A stretch of DNA of 19,790 bases, taken from Candidatus Latescibacterota bacterium (GTDB lineage Bacteria; Latescibacterota; 4484-107; B68-G9). Of the stretch, positions 1 through 7,244 are shown one piece after another; the stretch's first letter is position 1, and each line of letters begins with the position of its first letter. The notes under the pieces are model-generated. The model did no database searches and was not told the origin of the DNA. It saw nothing but the letters and a program-made list of their open reading frames with translations. Location: the NCBI GenBank assembly GCA_012962735.1, contig DTXA01000271.1, positions 1 through 19,790 on the forward strand. Direction: 5' to 3'. Both the position numbers and the translations under genes were made by a program.

Positions 1-2
1 AC

Positions 3-65
3 GTCGTGCCCGGGCTGCTGGAGAAGGGGATCAAGGTCATAGACCTGAGCGCTGACTTCAGGATG
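3..65 (+). pseudogene. argC: ArgC (N-acetyl-gamma-glutamyl-phosphate reductase) internal fragment
   Basis: Read from base 3, the first 63 bases encode a peptide containing VIDLSADFRM, preceded by VVPGLLEKGIK. This is the conserved 'pelleaGxkVIDLSADFRl' block of ArgC, the NADPH-dependent reductase of arginine biosynthesis. After about codon 21 the similarity stops and the frame runs through Arg/Ser-rich text to a stop near 112. The normal continuation of the family (Tyr-rich segment, then the catalytic Cys region) is missing. A different reading frame immediately takes over with Lon protease sequence. The 5' part lies outside the window. The family call rests on about 20 residues; aspartate-semialdehyde dehydrogenase is related, but its block differs (see the asd gene here, IDNGQDFRM). 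Confidence 0.7.
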
Positions 66-127
66 CGCTCGGGGAGGTCCCCGAGGAGGAGTTCTCGGAG
101 TGGGAGGAGAAGATAGAGGCGGCCGGC

Positions 128-1681
128 ATGCCCGAACAGGTCGAACAGAAGGCGAGGTCGGAGCTTGCGAGGCTCCGCCAGATGCAGCCGTTCTCCCCCG
201 AGGCCACGGTCGTCCGGAACTACTTAGACTGGCTAGTCTCCCTACCTTGGTCCAAGCGCACCGAGGACAGGCTGGACATAGTCTCCGTGCAGCGGATCTT
301 GGACGAAGACCACTACGGCCTGGAGAAGCCCAAGGAGCGCATCGTGGAGCATTTGGCAGTAGTTCAGTTGGCCGGGAGGATCAAGGGCCCGGTGCTGTGT
401 CTCGTGGGGCCTCCAGGCACGGGGAAGACCTCTCTGGCGCGTTCTGTGGCCAGAGCCTTAGGGCGCAACTTCGTCCGAGTTTCCTTGGGGGGCATCCGAG
501 ATGAGGCCGAGATAAGGGGACACAGGAGGACATATGTGGGAGCCCTCCCCGGGAGGATAATACAGTCCATGAGGAGGGCGGGGAGCAAGAACCCCGTGTT
601 CCTCATGGACGAGGTGGACAAGATAGGAGCGGACTTTCGGGGGGACCCTGCAGCCGCCCTATTGGAGGTGCTGGACCCCGAGCAGAGCCACTCCTTCAGC
701 GACCACTATCTCGAAGTGGAGTTCGACCTTTCCGAGGTTCTCTTCATCACCACCGCCAACACGCCTCACACCATCCCCCCGCCGCTTTTGGATCGCATGG
801 AGGTCATTGAGCTGCATGGGTATTTAGAACACGAGAAACTCCACATAGCCAAGGGGTTCCTGATCCCGAAGCAATTGAAGGAAACCGGAATCGATCCCTC
901 CCGCCTCCGCATCACCGACGGGGCCATCGTAAAACTCATCCGCCAGTACACCGACGAGGCCGGGGTGCGCCAGCTCCAGAGGGAAATAGCCTCAATATGC
1001 CGCAAGGTGGCCCGAAGGATCGTGGAAGGAAAGGAGGAGGGTGCCGTAACGGTGACGGCCAGGGATGTAGAGGGCCTATTGGGCATTCCCAGGGTTGAGG
1101 AGCGCAAGCTATTAGATAAGGACCTGGTCGGTGTGGCCACCGGCTTAGCCTGGACTCAGAACGGCGGGGACCTTCTCCAGATAGAGGTCACCCTCTTCCC
1201 CGGTAAGGGGGAATTGGTGCTGACAGGTAGGCTTGGGGAGGTGATGAAGGAGTCGGCCCAGGCGGCCTGGAGTTACGTTCGGGCCGCGGTCTGGAAGTGG
1301 GGCATAGAGGAGGAAGCGTTCCGGCACAAGGACGTCCACATCCACGTGCCCGAGGGGGCCATCCCCAAGGACGGCCCCTCGGCCGGGATCACCATGGCCA
1401 CAGCCTTAGTCTCGGCCCTTACAGGCAGGCCCGTGCGCCGGGACGTGGCCATGAGTGGGGAGGTTACCCTGAGAGGGCACGTGCTTCCCGTCGGCGGCCT
1501 CAACGAGAAGGTCTTGGCTGCCAGGAGAGCCGGTGTGCGGACAGTCGTACTCCCCAAGCGCAACGAGCCACAGGTCAGGGAGCTCCCCCCGGAGCTGAGG
1601 CGTGGGATGAACTTCGTGCTGGTGATGCATATGGACGAGGTCTTAAAGGTCGCCCTCGTGGACCTGAGGGAGGTTCCGTGA
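128..1681 (+). CDS. lon: ATP-dependent Lon protease, N-terminal domain missing
   Basis: Cytosolic AAA+ serine protease that degrades misfolded and regulatory proteins. Counting from the ATG at 128 (517 aa), the Walker A motif GPPGTGKT is at residues 94-101, a Walker B-like FLMDEVDK follows, and the protease domain has the catalytic Ser418 in DGPSAG and Lys461 in LNEKVLAA. The 43-residue Ser-Lys spacing equals that of E. coli Lon (S679/K722). Similarity starts upstream of this ATG: codons from about 62 read ALGEVPEEEF and then an IEAAGMPEQ block typical of the Lon linker, but an in-frame TGA lies at 53-55. Compared with E. coli Lon (784 aa), about 240-260 N-terminal residues, including the substrate-binding LAN domain, are absent and replaced by an argC fragment in another frame. 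No clear Shine-Dalgarno precedes 128. The product could be an ATPase-protease core, or the gene may be dead. Confidence 0.85.
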   Translation: MPEQVEQKARSELARLRQMQPFSPEATVVRNYLDWLVSLPWSKRTEDRLDIVSVQRILDEDHYGLEKPKERIVEHLAVVQLAGRIKGPVLCLVGPPGTGKTSLARSVARALGRNFVRVSLGGIRDEAEIRGHRRTYVGALPGRIIQSMRRAGSKNPVFLMDEVDKIGADFRGDPAAALLEVLDPEQSHSFSDHYLEVEFDLSEVLFITTANTPHTIPPPLLDRMEVIELHGYLEHEKLHIAKGFLIPKQLKETGIDPSRLRITDGAIVKLIRQYTDEAGVRQLQREIASICRKVARRIVEGKEEGAVTVTARDVEGLLGIPRVEERKLLDKDLVGVATGLAWTQNGGDLLQIEVTLFPGKGELVLTGRLGEVMKESAQAAWSYVRAAVWKWGIEEEAFRHKDVHIHVPEGAIPKDGPSAGITMATALVSALTGRPVRRDVAMSGEVTLRGHVLPVGGLNEKVLAARRAGVRTVVLPKRNEPQVRELPPELRRGMNFVLVMHMDEVLKVALVDLREVP

Positions 1682-2145
1682 GGAAGGAAGGTATCTACTG
1701 CTGCTTTCCGGACTTGGCCCGAACCGGGGGGCGAAGAGAAGGTGTTGGTCCGAAGCTTTGGGGATGGAGATGTCCTTTTCAAGTGGAACTGTCCCAGGGT
1801 CGGCACACTTTCAGATGGTGGAGCGAAGACAGCAAGTCCTGGGACGGACCCCACGAGACCCCTGTCGTTGGGATCGTGCCGGACAAGCTGGAGGACCTAG
1901 GAGAGTCCGGTCACGGTATGCGAGGACCCGAGGTACGACGCCTGCGAGGCCAGTATCCTCCCGCTTCCGGACAGGAGAGCACCGTACGGGAGGTGGATTA
2001 CGACAGCAGCTTCACCCCGGATACAGGTTACTCGGGCTGGGTGAGGCTTTCCGACGGAAGGATATTCTGTGTGAACTATATAATCGACGACTGGCCCACC
2101 GCCCAGATAAGGGGGTACTGGTTGGACGAGAGTTTCCTCGCTTGA
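1678..2145 (+). pseudogene. Sialidase/BNR-repeat family remnant, frameshifted and internally deleted
   Basis: A GTG at 1678 overlaps the Lon stop codon and opens with GIYCCFPDLART, resembling the N-terminus of cytosolic sialidase-like proteins. The family signal then alternates between frames. One frame gives DVLFKWNCPRVGTLSDG (about 1766-1816), the first frame resumes with WWSEDSKSWDGPHETP, the second gives VTVCEDPRYDACEASILPLPD (from 1910), and the first returns with SSFTPDTGYSGWVRLSDGRI to the stop at 2145. The first frame is open throughout, so a 155-codon translation exists, but parts of it are out-of-frame text. Full-length relatives are about 350 aa, so several internal pieces are missing. 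The stop is followed closely by the Shine-Dalgarno of the radical SAM gene, as in an operon. I judge it a pseudogene; sequencing indels are the alternative. Confidence 0.75.
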
Positions 2146-2155
2146 GGAGGAAGCC

Positions 2156-3100
2156 GTGAGATTTCGCTACGTCTTCGGGCCCGTGCCGTCCAGGAGGCTG
2201 GGCCGTTCGCTCGGGGTGAACCTGGTCCCCTTTAAGACCTGCAACTATTCCTGCGTATACTGCCAGCTCGGCCGGACCACCCGCCTCGTCGACGGAAGGG
2301 ATGACTTCTTCCCTCCGAAGGAGGTCCTCTCCGAGATCCAAGAGGCCCTATCCTGGAACCCCGCGCTGGATTACCTCACTTTCACCGGCGAGGGGGAGCC
2401 CACGCTCTGCCGGAGCATAGGGTGGTTGATCTCCCGCGCCAAGGAGCTATCCCCGGTCCCTGTGGCCGTGCTAACCAACGGAGCCCTGCTGTGCAGGAAG
2501 GATGTGAGGGAGGAACTGAGGCAGGCGGATCTTGTTATGCCCTCCTTGGACGCCGGGGATCCCCGCACCTTCCGCAGGGTCAACCGCCCCCACCGGGACC
2601 TGGATATAGGGGCCATAGTTAAGGGAATCGCCAGGTTCAGGGAGGAGTTCAAAGGAGAGCTTTGGGTCGAGGTTATGCTGATGGCAGGGGTCAACGACAC
2701 GGAGGAGGCTCTAGAGGCCATCGGGAGGGCCTTAGAGCGCATCCAGCCCGACCGGACCTTCATCAACCTCCCCGTGCGCCCGCCCGCCGAACCCTGGGTG
2801 CGCATCCCTGACGAGGAGGCCCTAGTGCGTGCCCAGGTGCTACTGAAGGCCGAGCTCCTGCCCCACGAGGAGGAAGGGAAGTTCGGGGTGGAGGGGTTCC
2901 CGGACCCGGTAGAAGCTATCCTCCACATCATCCGGAGGCATCCGATGAGGGAGCGGCACATCTTGGAGACCCTCTCCCGCTTTCCCCAGGAGGCGGTCTC
3001 CGAGGGCCTGGACTCCCTCGTAGAAAGCGGCCAGGCCAAAAGGATAACCTATCAGGGGCAGACATTTTACGCATACGCCGGAGGAAGGTACGGACGATGA
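2156..3100 (+). CDS. Radical SAM protein of the COG0731 type with C-terminal helical domain
   Basis: The protein has 314 aa and starts with GTG at 2156, preceded by GAGGAGG a few bases upstream. The N-terminus carries FGPVPSRRLGRSLG followed by the [4Fe-4S]-binding CxxxCxxC motif CNYSCVYC (Cys29, Cys33, Cys36). The SAM-binding GEGEPTL stretch lies near residue 80. The final ~75 residues (HIIRRHPMRERHILETLSRF onward) look like a winged-helix module. This 'FGPVPSRRLG' group sits in the same large COG as the tRNA wyosine synthase TYW1, but the bacterial members have no settled function and I do not assign one. It starts 11 nt after the sialidase remnant, and its stop overlaps the next ATG (ATGA at 3097-3100), so the region was probably co-transcribed. 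The reading frame looks intact. Confidence 0.8.
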   Translation: MRFRYVFGPVPSRRLGRSLGVNLVPFKTCNYSCVYCQLGRTTRLVDGRDDFFPPKEVLSEIQEALSWNPALDYLTFTGEGEPTLCRSIGWLISRAKELSPVPVAVLTNGALLCRKDVREELRQADLVMPSLDAGDPRTFRRVNRPHRDLDIGAIVKGIARFREEFKGELWVEVMLMAGVNDTEEALEAIGRALERIQPDRTFINLPVRPPAEPWVRIPDEEALVRAQVLLKAELLPHEEEGKFGVEGFPDPVEAILHIIRRHPMRERHILETLSRFPQEAVSEGLDSLVESGQAKRITYQGQTFYAYAGGRYGR

Positions 3101-3481
3101 GATCGGAAGTGCGCAGGGGCTTCTGGGAAGCTTACAGGGGATGCCGTCACGAGATGGTACCCGTCGTCATATCCAGCACAGTGCGAGTGCTGTTGGTCGA
3201 CAGAGCCATCAACCCCCTCGGTCTCACCTTCCAGGAGTACACCGAGGACCCAGAGGTCATGCTCTGGATCCAACTGGCCTTCCTGGGAGCTCCGGTGGGC
3301 TTCTCCGATATCCCGGAGGTCCCCGTATGCCGAGTCCTTCCTATAGGCCGAGAACCTCCCGACCCCTTCCAGCTCAGGAGCGAGGAGATCGAGGTGCTCG
3401 GCGGCGTGGACATAGATACCCCGAAAGGCTACATAAAGGAGCGCACCCGGGAGGTCCTCACTGGAAAAAGGAGAAGCCTCT
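3097..3481 (+). pseudogene. Uroporphyrinogen decarboxylase-like (UroD/MtaA superfamily) remnant
   Basis: The ATG at 3097 overlaps the radical SAM stop. The first ~60 codons (FWEAYRG, VPVVISSTVRVLLVDRAINP, LTFQEYTEDPEVMLWIQLAF) match the N-terminus of UroD-like proteins often found beside carbohydrate genes. They then jump to FLGAPVGFSDIPEVPVC and, further on, to LGGVDIDTPKGYIKERTREVL. The last piece resembles the 'GGvDvd..gtpeevre' segment near the family's C-terminus. Relatives are about 350-450 aa; only about 128 codons exist here, so most of the barrel is missing. The frame stays open until 3798, but from 3482 onward it only shadows the intact sialidase gene. I interpret it as an internally deleted relic. 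Family assignment is moderate and rests on the N-terminal block. Confidence 0.55.
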
Positions 3482-4666
3482 ATGCGCGTAGAGCAGGAAG
3501 TATGGATCCCGACATCCGGGAGGGGCATAGCGGTGAACGGCTTCGCGACATATTGTTCCTCCTCGGGCCTCAGGATGATGCAGATATATGCGGAGATAAC
3601 CTCCAGCGACAGGGCGGACAAGATATTCAGGAGGTTCTCGGACGACAACGGCCGCACGTGGGGTCCCTCGGAGCTGCTTCACACGTACGAGAAGAAGGGC
3701 GAGGACGTGGTCAGGTACAGCGTTGGACCTGCCCTCCTGGACCCCAAAATGGATGCCCTCATCCTCTTCAGGGGGAAGAAGTTTCTACACAGGGATGATG
3801 TGCTGAGCGGCCTGAAGCGCTTTAAGATATACCATCAGGTCTCGAGGGACGGTGGAAGGACCTGGACCGGGCCCGTGCAGGTCGTGGAGGAGGGCCACGA
3901 CACCGACCACTGGATGCAGGGGGTCTGCTACGGGAGGAACTGCGCCCAGATAGGAGGGGACCCGATAAAGCTCCCCTCCGGGGAGGTCCTGGTCCCCCTC
4001 ACCCTCTTCCCTATCGACGAAAATGGCGAGCTCTACAACCCCAAAGGGGCCTATACGTTCTCCTACGCAGTCTTCCTCATAGGCAGGTGGTCAGGAAGGG
4101 CCCTTAGGTGGACCTCATCGCAGGTTGTGAAGATAGACCCAGGGCGCTCAACCAGGGGTCTCACCGAGCCCGCCCTGGCTGTGCTCGGGGACGGGAGGTT
4201 GGTCGCCATCTTCAGGGGGAGCAACGATAAGGCCCCAGAACTCCCCGGGTACAAGTGGGTGTCCGTATCCGAGAACTGCGGGAGGACCTGGACCGAGCCG
4301 GAGCCCCTCAGGTACGACGACGGGGGGGAGCTTTTCTCCCCATCCAGCATGTGCGAGCTCCTGAGGCACTCCGACGGCAAGCTCTACTGGTTCGGAAACT
4401 TGACTCCCACCAACCCCTACGCCAACTCCCCCCGCTATCCCCTCGTCGTGGCCGAGGTGGACGAAGAAACCTTAAGCATAAGGAGGGACAGCGTCTTCGT
4501 AATAGACGACAGGAGGGAGGGAGAGGCCAAGTCCTTACAACTTTCAAACTTCCATGTTTACGAGGACAGGGAGACGGGGAACATGGTCGTGACCCTGTGC
4601 CGCCTCTTCCCGGACGGTCCTGAGGACTGGACAGCTCCTTGCGTCAGATACGACATAGCTGTATGA
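3482..4666 (+). CDS. Sialidase / BNR-repeat (Asp-box) beta-propeller protein
   Basis: The protein has 394 aa. Three Asp-box motifs (SxDxGxTW) are visible: SDDNGRTW at residues 53-60, SRDGGRTW at 121-128 and SENCGRTW at 263-270, the hallmark of six-bladed sialidase-fold propellers. EPALAVLGDGRLVAIFRGS at about 229-247 is the conserved segment where exo-sialidases place an acidic residue and an arginine. There is no signal peptide, so it is predicted cytoplasmic, acting on imported oligosaccharides. The ATG at 3482 has GGAGA about 8 nt upstream. The substrate cannot be read from sequence, because many cytosolic members of this fold in environmental bacteria are not sialidases. It sits inside a + strand run of glycan-related remnants, and its frame appears undamaged. 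Confidence 0.75.
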   Translation: MRVEQEVWIPTSGRGIAVNGFATYCSSSGLRMMQIYAEITSSDRADKIFRRFSDDNGRTWGPSELLHTYEKKGEDVVRYSVGPALLDPKMDALILFRGKKFLHRDDVLSGLKRFKIYHQVSRDGGRTWTGPVQVVEEGHDTDHWMQGVCYGRNCAQIGGDPIKLPSGEVLVPLTLFPIDENGELYNPKGAYTFSYAVFLIGRWSGRALRWTSSQVVKIDPGRSTRGLTEPALAVLGDGRLVAIFRGSNDKAPELPGYKWVSVSENCGRTWTEPEPLRYDDGGELFSPSSMCELLRHSDGKLYWFGNLTPTNPYANSPRYPLVVAEVDEETLSIRRDSVFVIDDRREGEAKSLQLSNFHVYEDRETGNMVVTLCRLFPDGPEDWTAPCVRYDIAV

Positions 4667-4727
4667 GCCGAGGGATCGGAAAATTTGGGATAGTATAGTA
4701 TCCAAAAAGGACAACTTCTACTGTTCG

Positions 4728-4925
4728 GTGAAGAGCTACCTCAGCGGACGAGGGGTCTGGGAAGTGGTCACTGAGACCTTGGGAGACGAAGACCTGTCGG
4801 GAGGGATGGTGGAGGGAGTGGTTCTATCCCATCTCCTTGCTGCAGTCTCGAAATTCGTGAGGGCGATGATGGAGACGGGGGAACTTCCCAAGCTCGCCGT
4901 CGCTGGCCCGGGATGCACGGCGTGA
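4728..4925 (+). CDS. Unrecognised 65-codon ORF, possibly a remnant
   Basis: The frame is open from about 4665 and has a GTG at 4728. It encodes a helix-like, hydrophobic peptide (for example GMVEGVVLSHLLAAVSKFVRAMMETGELPK) that looks like protein rather than random translation. I do not recognise the family. No Shine-Dalgarno is evident before the GTG, and the frame continues upstream without a start as far as the sialidase stop. It may be a surviving piece of a larger gene. It lies in the gap before a phosphodiesterase-like remnant and could be part of the same degraded locus. Confidence 0.3.
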   Translation: MKSYLSGRGVWEVVTETLGDEDLSGGMVEGVVLSHLLAAVSKFVRAMMETGELPKLAVAGPGCTA

Positions 4926-5069
4926 TGGGCTTCCGATGGAGGCAAATTGTGCATTCGCACCGCTAACGTCGAGCCCGTAAGGGGTCTACGTTCCCCGACC
5001 ACATAGGACCGGAGTTGACCGAGAAGGTCGACTCCTTCCTCCCCAACATCGGTGCCTTCGGGACGGTCC

Positions 5070-5278
5070 AGAAATGGAACAGAGTAGCCGATATGGGGTA
5101 AGGAAGGTGAGGAGCTCTTCTTCGACCTCATGCGGGAGCAAAACTGGTTGGAGAGGATGGATCGGTCGAAGACCAAGGCTGTCCCCGTGCCCAACGGGGA
5201 TCTACATAAACCTCGAGGGCCGGGACCCCCATGGCACGGTCGAACCCGACGTGTTTACAATGCCCTTAAGGAGGACAT
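5070..5278 (+). pseudogene. Alkaline-phosphatase-superfamily phosphodiesterase C-terminal remnant
   Basis: Two frames carry adjoining parts of one protein. The first gives ELFFDLMREQNWLERMDRSK then TKAVPVPNG (about 5109-5198). The second gives GIYINLEGRDPHGTVEPD (about 5197-5250). The first frame then resumes with VYNALKEDI (5253-5279). Together these match the block '(D/W)srTkAyavp.g.IyiNl.GRdp.G.Vepg.eYe.Lk.eI' of type I phosphodiesterase/nucleotide pyrophosphatase-like proteins of the alkaline phosphatase fold. The first jump lies at a run of four G (5196-5199), consistent with a one-base indel. Upstream sequence (4926-5070) has no recognisable continuation. The catalytic metal-binding N-terminal half is absent. 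The tail overlaps the ribosome binding site of ilvE. Confidence 0.6.
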
Positions 5279-6202
5279 ATGGCCATAAAAGAAGCTGAAA
5301 AGATATGGTTCGACGGGGAGTTCGTGAACTGGCACGAAGCCAAAATCCACGTTCTGTCCCACGTCGTCCACTATGGCTCCAGCGTGTTCGAGGGAATCCG
5401 GTGTTACGACACCAAAAAGGGCCCTGCCTGCTTCCGACTCAAGGACCACATGGACCGGCTCTTAAGTTCGGCCAAAATCTACCGCATACCTGTCCCTTAC
5501 AATAAAGAACAACTCATAGAGGCGGCCTTAGAGACCATCCGTGTCAACGAGCTTCGGGAATGTTACGTACGGCCCATCGTGTTCCGGGGATACGGGTCCA
5601 TGGGAGTGGACCCCACGGAATGTCCGGTACACACGGTGATAGCGGCTTGGGAGTGGGGGAAGTACTTGGGGCCGGAAGCCCTGGAGCAGGGTATAGACAC
5701 GTGCACCTCCTCCTGGAACAGGGCAGCTCCCAACACCTTCCCGACGCTCGCCAAGGCCGGGGGTAATTACCTGAACTCCCAGCTCGTGAAGATGGAGGCC
5801 AAGGCGAACGGTTACGCCGAAGGTATAGCCTTAGACTCCTTCGGGTATGTGAGCGAGGGAAGCGGGGAGAACATCTTCATGGTCAAAAACGGCGCTATCT
5901 TCACCCCTCCCTCCTCGGCCGCCATACTTCCGGGCGTGACCAGGCATTCGGTCATAGTTCTGGCCAGGGACCTTGGATTTAAGGTGCGCCAGCAACCTAT
6001 ACCCAGGGAGGCGCTGTACATAGCCGACGAGGTATTCTTCACCGGAACCGCCGCGGAGATAACCCCGATTCGCTCCATAGACAAGATCGTCGTCGGGGAC
6101 GGAAAACGGGGGCCCATAACCCAGAGGCTTCAGGAGGAATTCTTCGCCTTGCTTTCCGCCGAAAAGGAGGATAGGTACGGCTGGTTGACCTTCGTGTATT
6201 GA
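5279..6202 (+). CDS. ilvE: Branched-chain amino acid aminotransferase (class IV PLP)
   Basis: Catalyses the reversible transamination of leucine, isoleucine and valine with 2-oxoglutarate in the cytosol. The protein has 307 aa, normal length. The PLP-binding lysine is Lys159 in LAKAGGNYLNSQLVKMEA, equivalent to Lys160 of E. coli IlvE. Other class IV marks are SVFEGIRCY near residue 35, ALDSFGYVSEGSGENIF, the phosphate-binding LPGVTR, and FFTGTAAEITPIRSID near the end. The ATG at 5279 is preceded by a strong AAGGAGG (5268-5274). Asd starts 15 nt after the stop, so the two are probably co-transcribed and serve amino acid biosynthesis. Composition resembles that of its neighbours, and no damage is visible, in contrast to the DNA just upstream. 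Confidence 0.93.
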   Translation: MAIKEAEKIWFDGEFVNWHEAKIHVLSHVVHYGSSVFEGIRCYDTKKGPACFRLKDHMDRLLSSAKIYRIPVPYNKEQLIEAALETIRVNELRECYVRPIVFRGYGSMGVDPTECPVHTVIAAWEWGKYLGPEALEQGIDTCTSSWNRAAPNTFPTLAKAGGNYLNSQLVKMEAKANGYAEGIALDSFGYVSEGSGENIFMVKNGAIFTPPSSAAILPGVTRHSVIVLARDLGFKVRQQPIPREALYIADEVFFTGTAAEITPIRSIDKIVVGDGKRGPITQRLQEEFFALLSAEKEDRYGWLTFVY

Positions 6203-6217
6203 ATGAAAGGAGTTAGT

Positions 6218-7237
6218 ATGAGGGAATACACCGTAGCTATCGTCGGCATCGGTATGGTCGGGAAGGAGATGGTAAGGGTCCTGCAGGAGCGCAAGTTCCC
6301 GGTGCAGGAGCTGAGGATACTGGCCCGGAGGGAGAGAGACGAGGAGATAGACGGCCGGGTGTACCATATAGTCCCGGCATCGGTTGAGGCCTTCGAAGGT
6401 GTGGACGTTGCTTTCTTCGCCGGTACAGAAGGGGCCAAGGGAGCCTCCCAGCAGTTCGGGTGGGAGGCGGTGAAGCGGGGAGCTGTCGTCATAGACAACG
6501 GCCAGGATTTCAGGATGGACCCGAGGGTGCCCCTCGTGGTGCCCGAGGTCAACCCCGAGGCCCTAAGGGACCATCAAGGCTTCGTCGCTAATCCCAATTG
6601 CTCCACCATCCAGATGGTAGTGGCCCTGGCGCCCCTCCACCGGGCGGCCAAGATCAGACGGGTGGTGGTAGCCTCGTATCAGGCGGTCTCGGGCACGGGC
6701 ACGGCGGCTGTGCGGGAGTTGGAGGCACAGGTCAGGGCCTGGGCCGAGGGCAGGGATTTCCCCAATCCCGAGGCCTATCCCCACAGGATAGCTTTCAACC
6801 TTTTCCCCCACATAGGCTCCCTGAGCTCGGAGTTTTCGGGGTACTACAGCGAAGAGGTGAAGATGATAAGGGAAACCCGGAAGATTTTGGGGGAGCCGGA
6901 CATGGCCATAACCGCTACCTGCGTACGGGTGCCGGTGTTCAACGGCCACGCCGAGGCCATCAGCGTCCAGTTCGAACGTCCCATCTCCCCAGAGGAGGCC
7001 AGGGAGATACTTCGGGAGGCCCCGGGGGTAGAGGTGGTGGACGACCCGAAGGACGCCCTGTATCCCATGCCCATAGATGCCTCCGGGGAGGACCTGGTGT
7101 ACGTAGGCAGGATACGGAAAGACCCGTCGGCCGAAAACGCTCTGGACCTCTTCGTCGTGGCCGACAACATCCGCAAGGGAGCAGCGCTCAACGCCGTTCA
7201 GATAGCGGAGAAGATGCGGGAGATGGGCCTGCTTTAG
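6218..7237 (+). CDS. asd: Aspartate-semialdehyde dehydrogenase
   Basis: NADPH-dependent reduction of aspartyl phosphate to aspartate semialdehyde, the branch step to lysine (and diaminopimelate), threonine and methionine. The predicted protein has 339 aa. The Rossmann start is VAIVGIGMVGKEMV. The nucleophile is Cys128 in NPNCSTIQM, followed by Gln155 in YQAVSGTG, Arg237 in VRVPV and His244 in NGHAEAI. The glycine loop reads GIGMVG rather than the more common GATGAVG. An in-frame ATG at 6203 exists, but the AAAGGAG at 6206-6212 lies downstream of it and five bases before the ATG at 6218, so I choose 6218. The SDR gene starts 8 nt after the stop. Confidence 0.93.
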   Translation: MREYTVAIVGIGMVGKEMVRVLQERKFPVQELRILARRERDEEIDGRVYHIVPASVEAFEGVDVAFFAGTEGAKGASQQFGWEAVKRGAVVIDNGQDFRMDPRVPLVVPEVNPEALRDHQGFVANPNCSTIQMVVALAPLHRAAKIRRVVVASYQAVSGTGTAAVRELEAQVRAWAEGRDFPNPEAYPHRIAFNLFPHIGSLSSEFSGYYSEEVKMIRETRKILGEPDMAITATCVRVPVFNGHAEAISVQFERPISPEEAREILREAPGVEVVDDPKDALYPMPIDASGEDLVYVGRIRKDPSAENALDLFVVADNIRKGAALNAVQIAEKMREMGLL

Positions 7238-7244
7238 GAGGCTT

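Noticed and set aside
1297..2145. A 282-codon + strand frame covering the 3' part of lon and the sialidase remnant
   Set aside because: Its first half is a shadow of lon in another frame; only the part after 1678 carries family signal, and that is broken.
3482..3798. Continuation of the UroD-like frame into the sialidase gene
   Set aside because: Out-of-frame translation of a clearly coding sialidase sequence with Asp-box motifs; not protein-like.
6203..6217. Earlier in-frame ATG for asd
   Set aside because: The Shine-Dalgarno AAAGGAG lies between this ATG and the one at 6218, and family proteins start at the MREYTVAIVG position.
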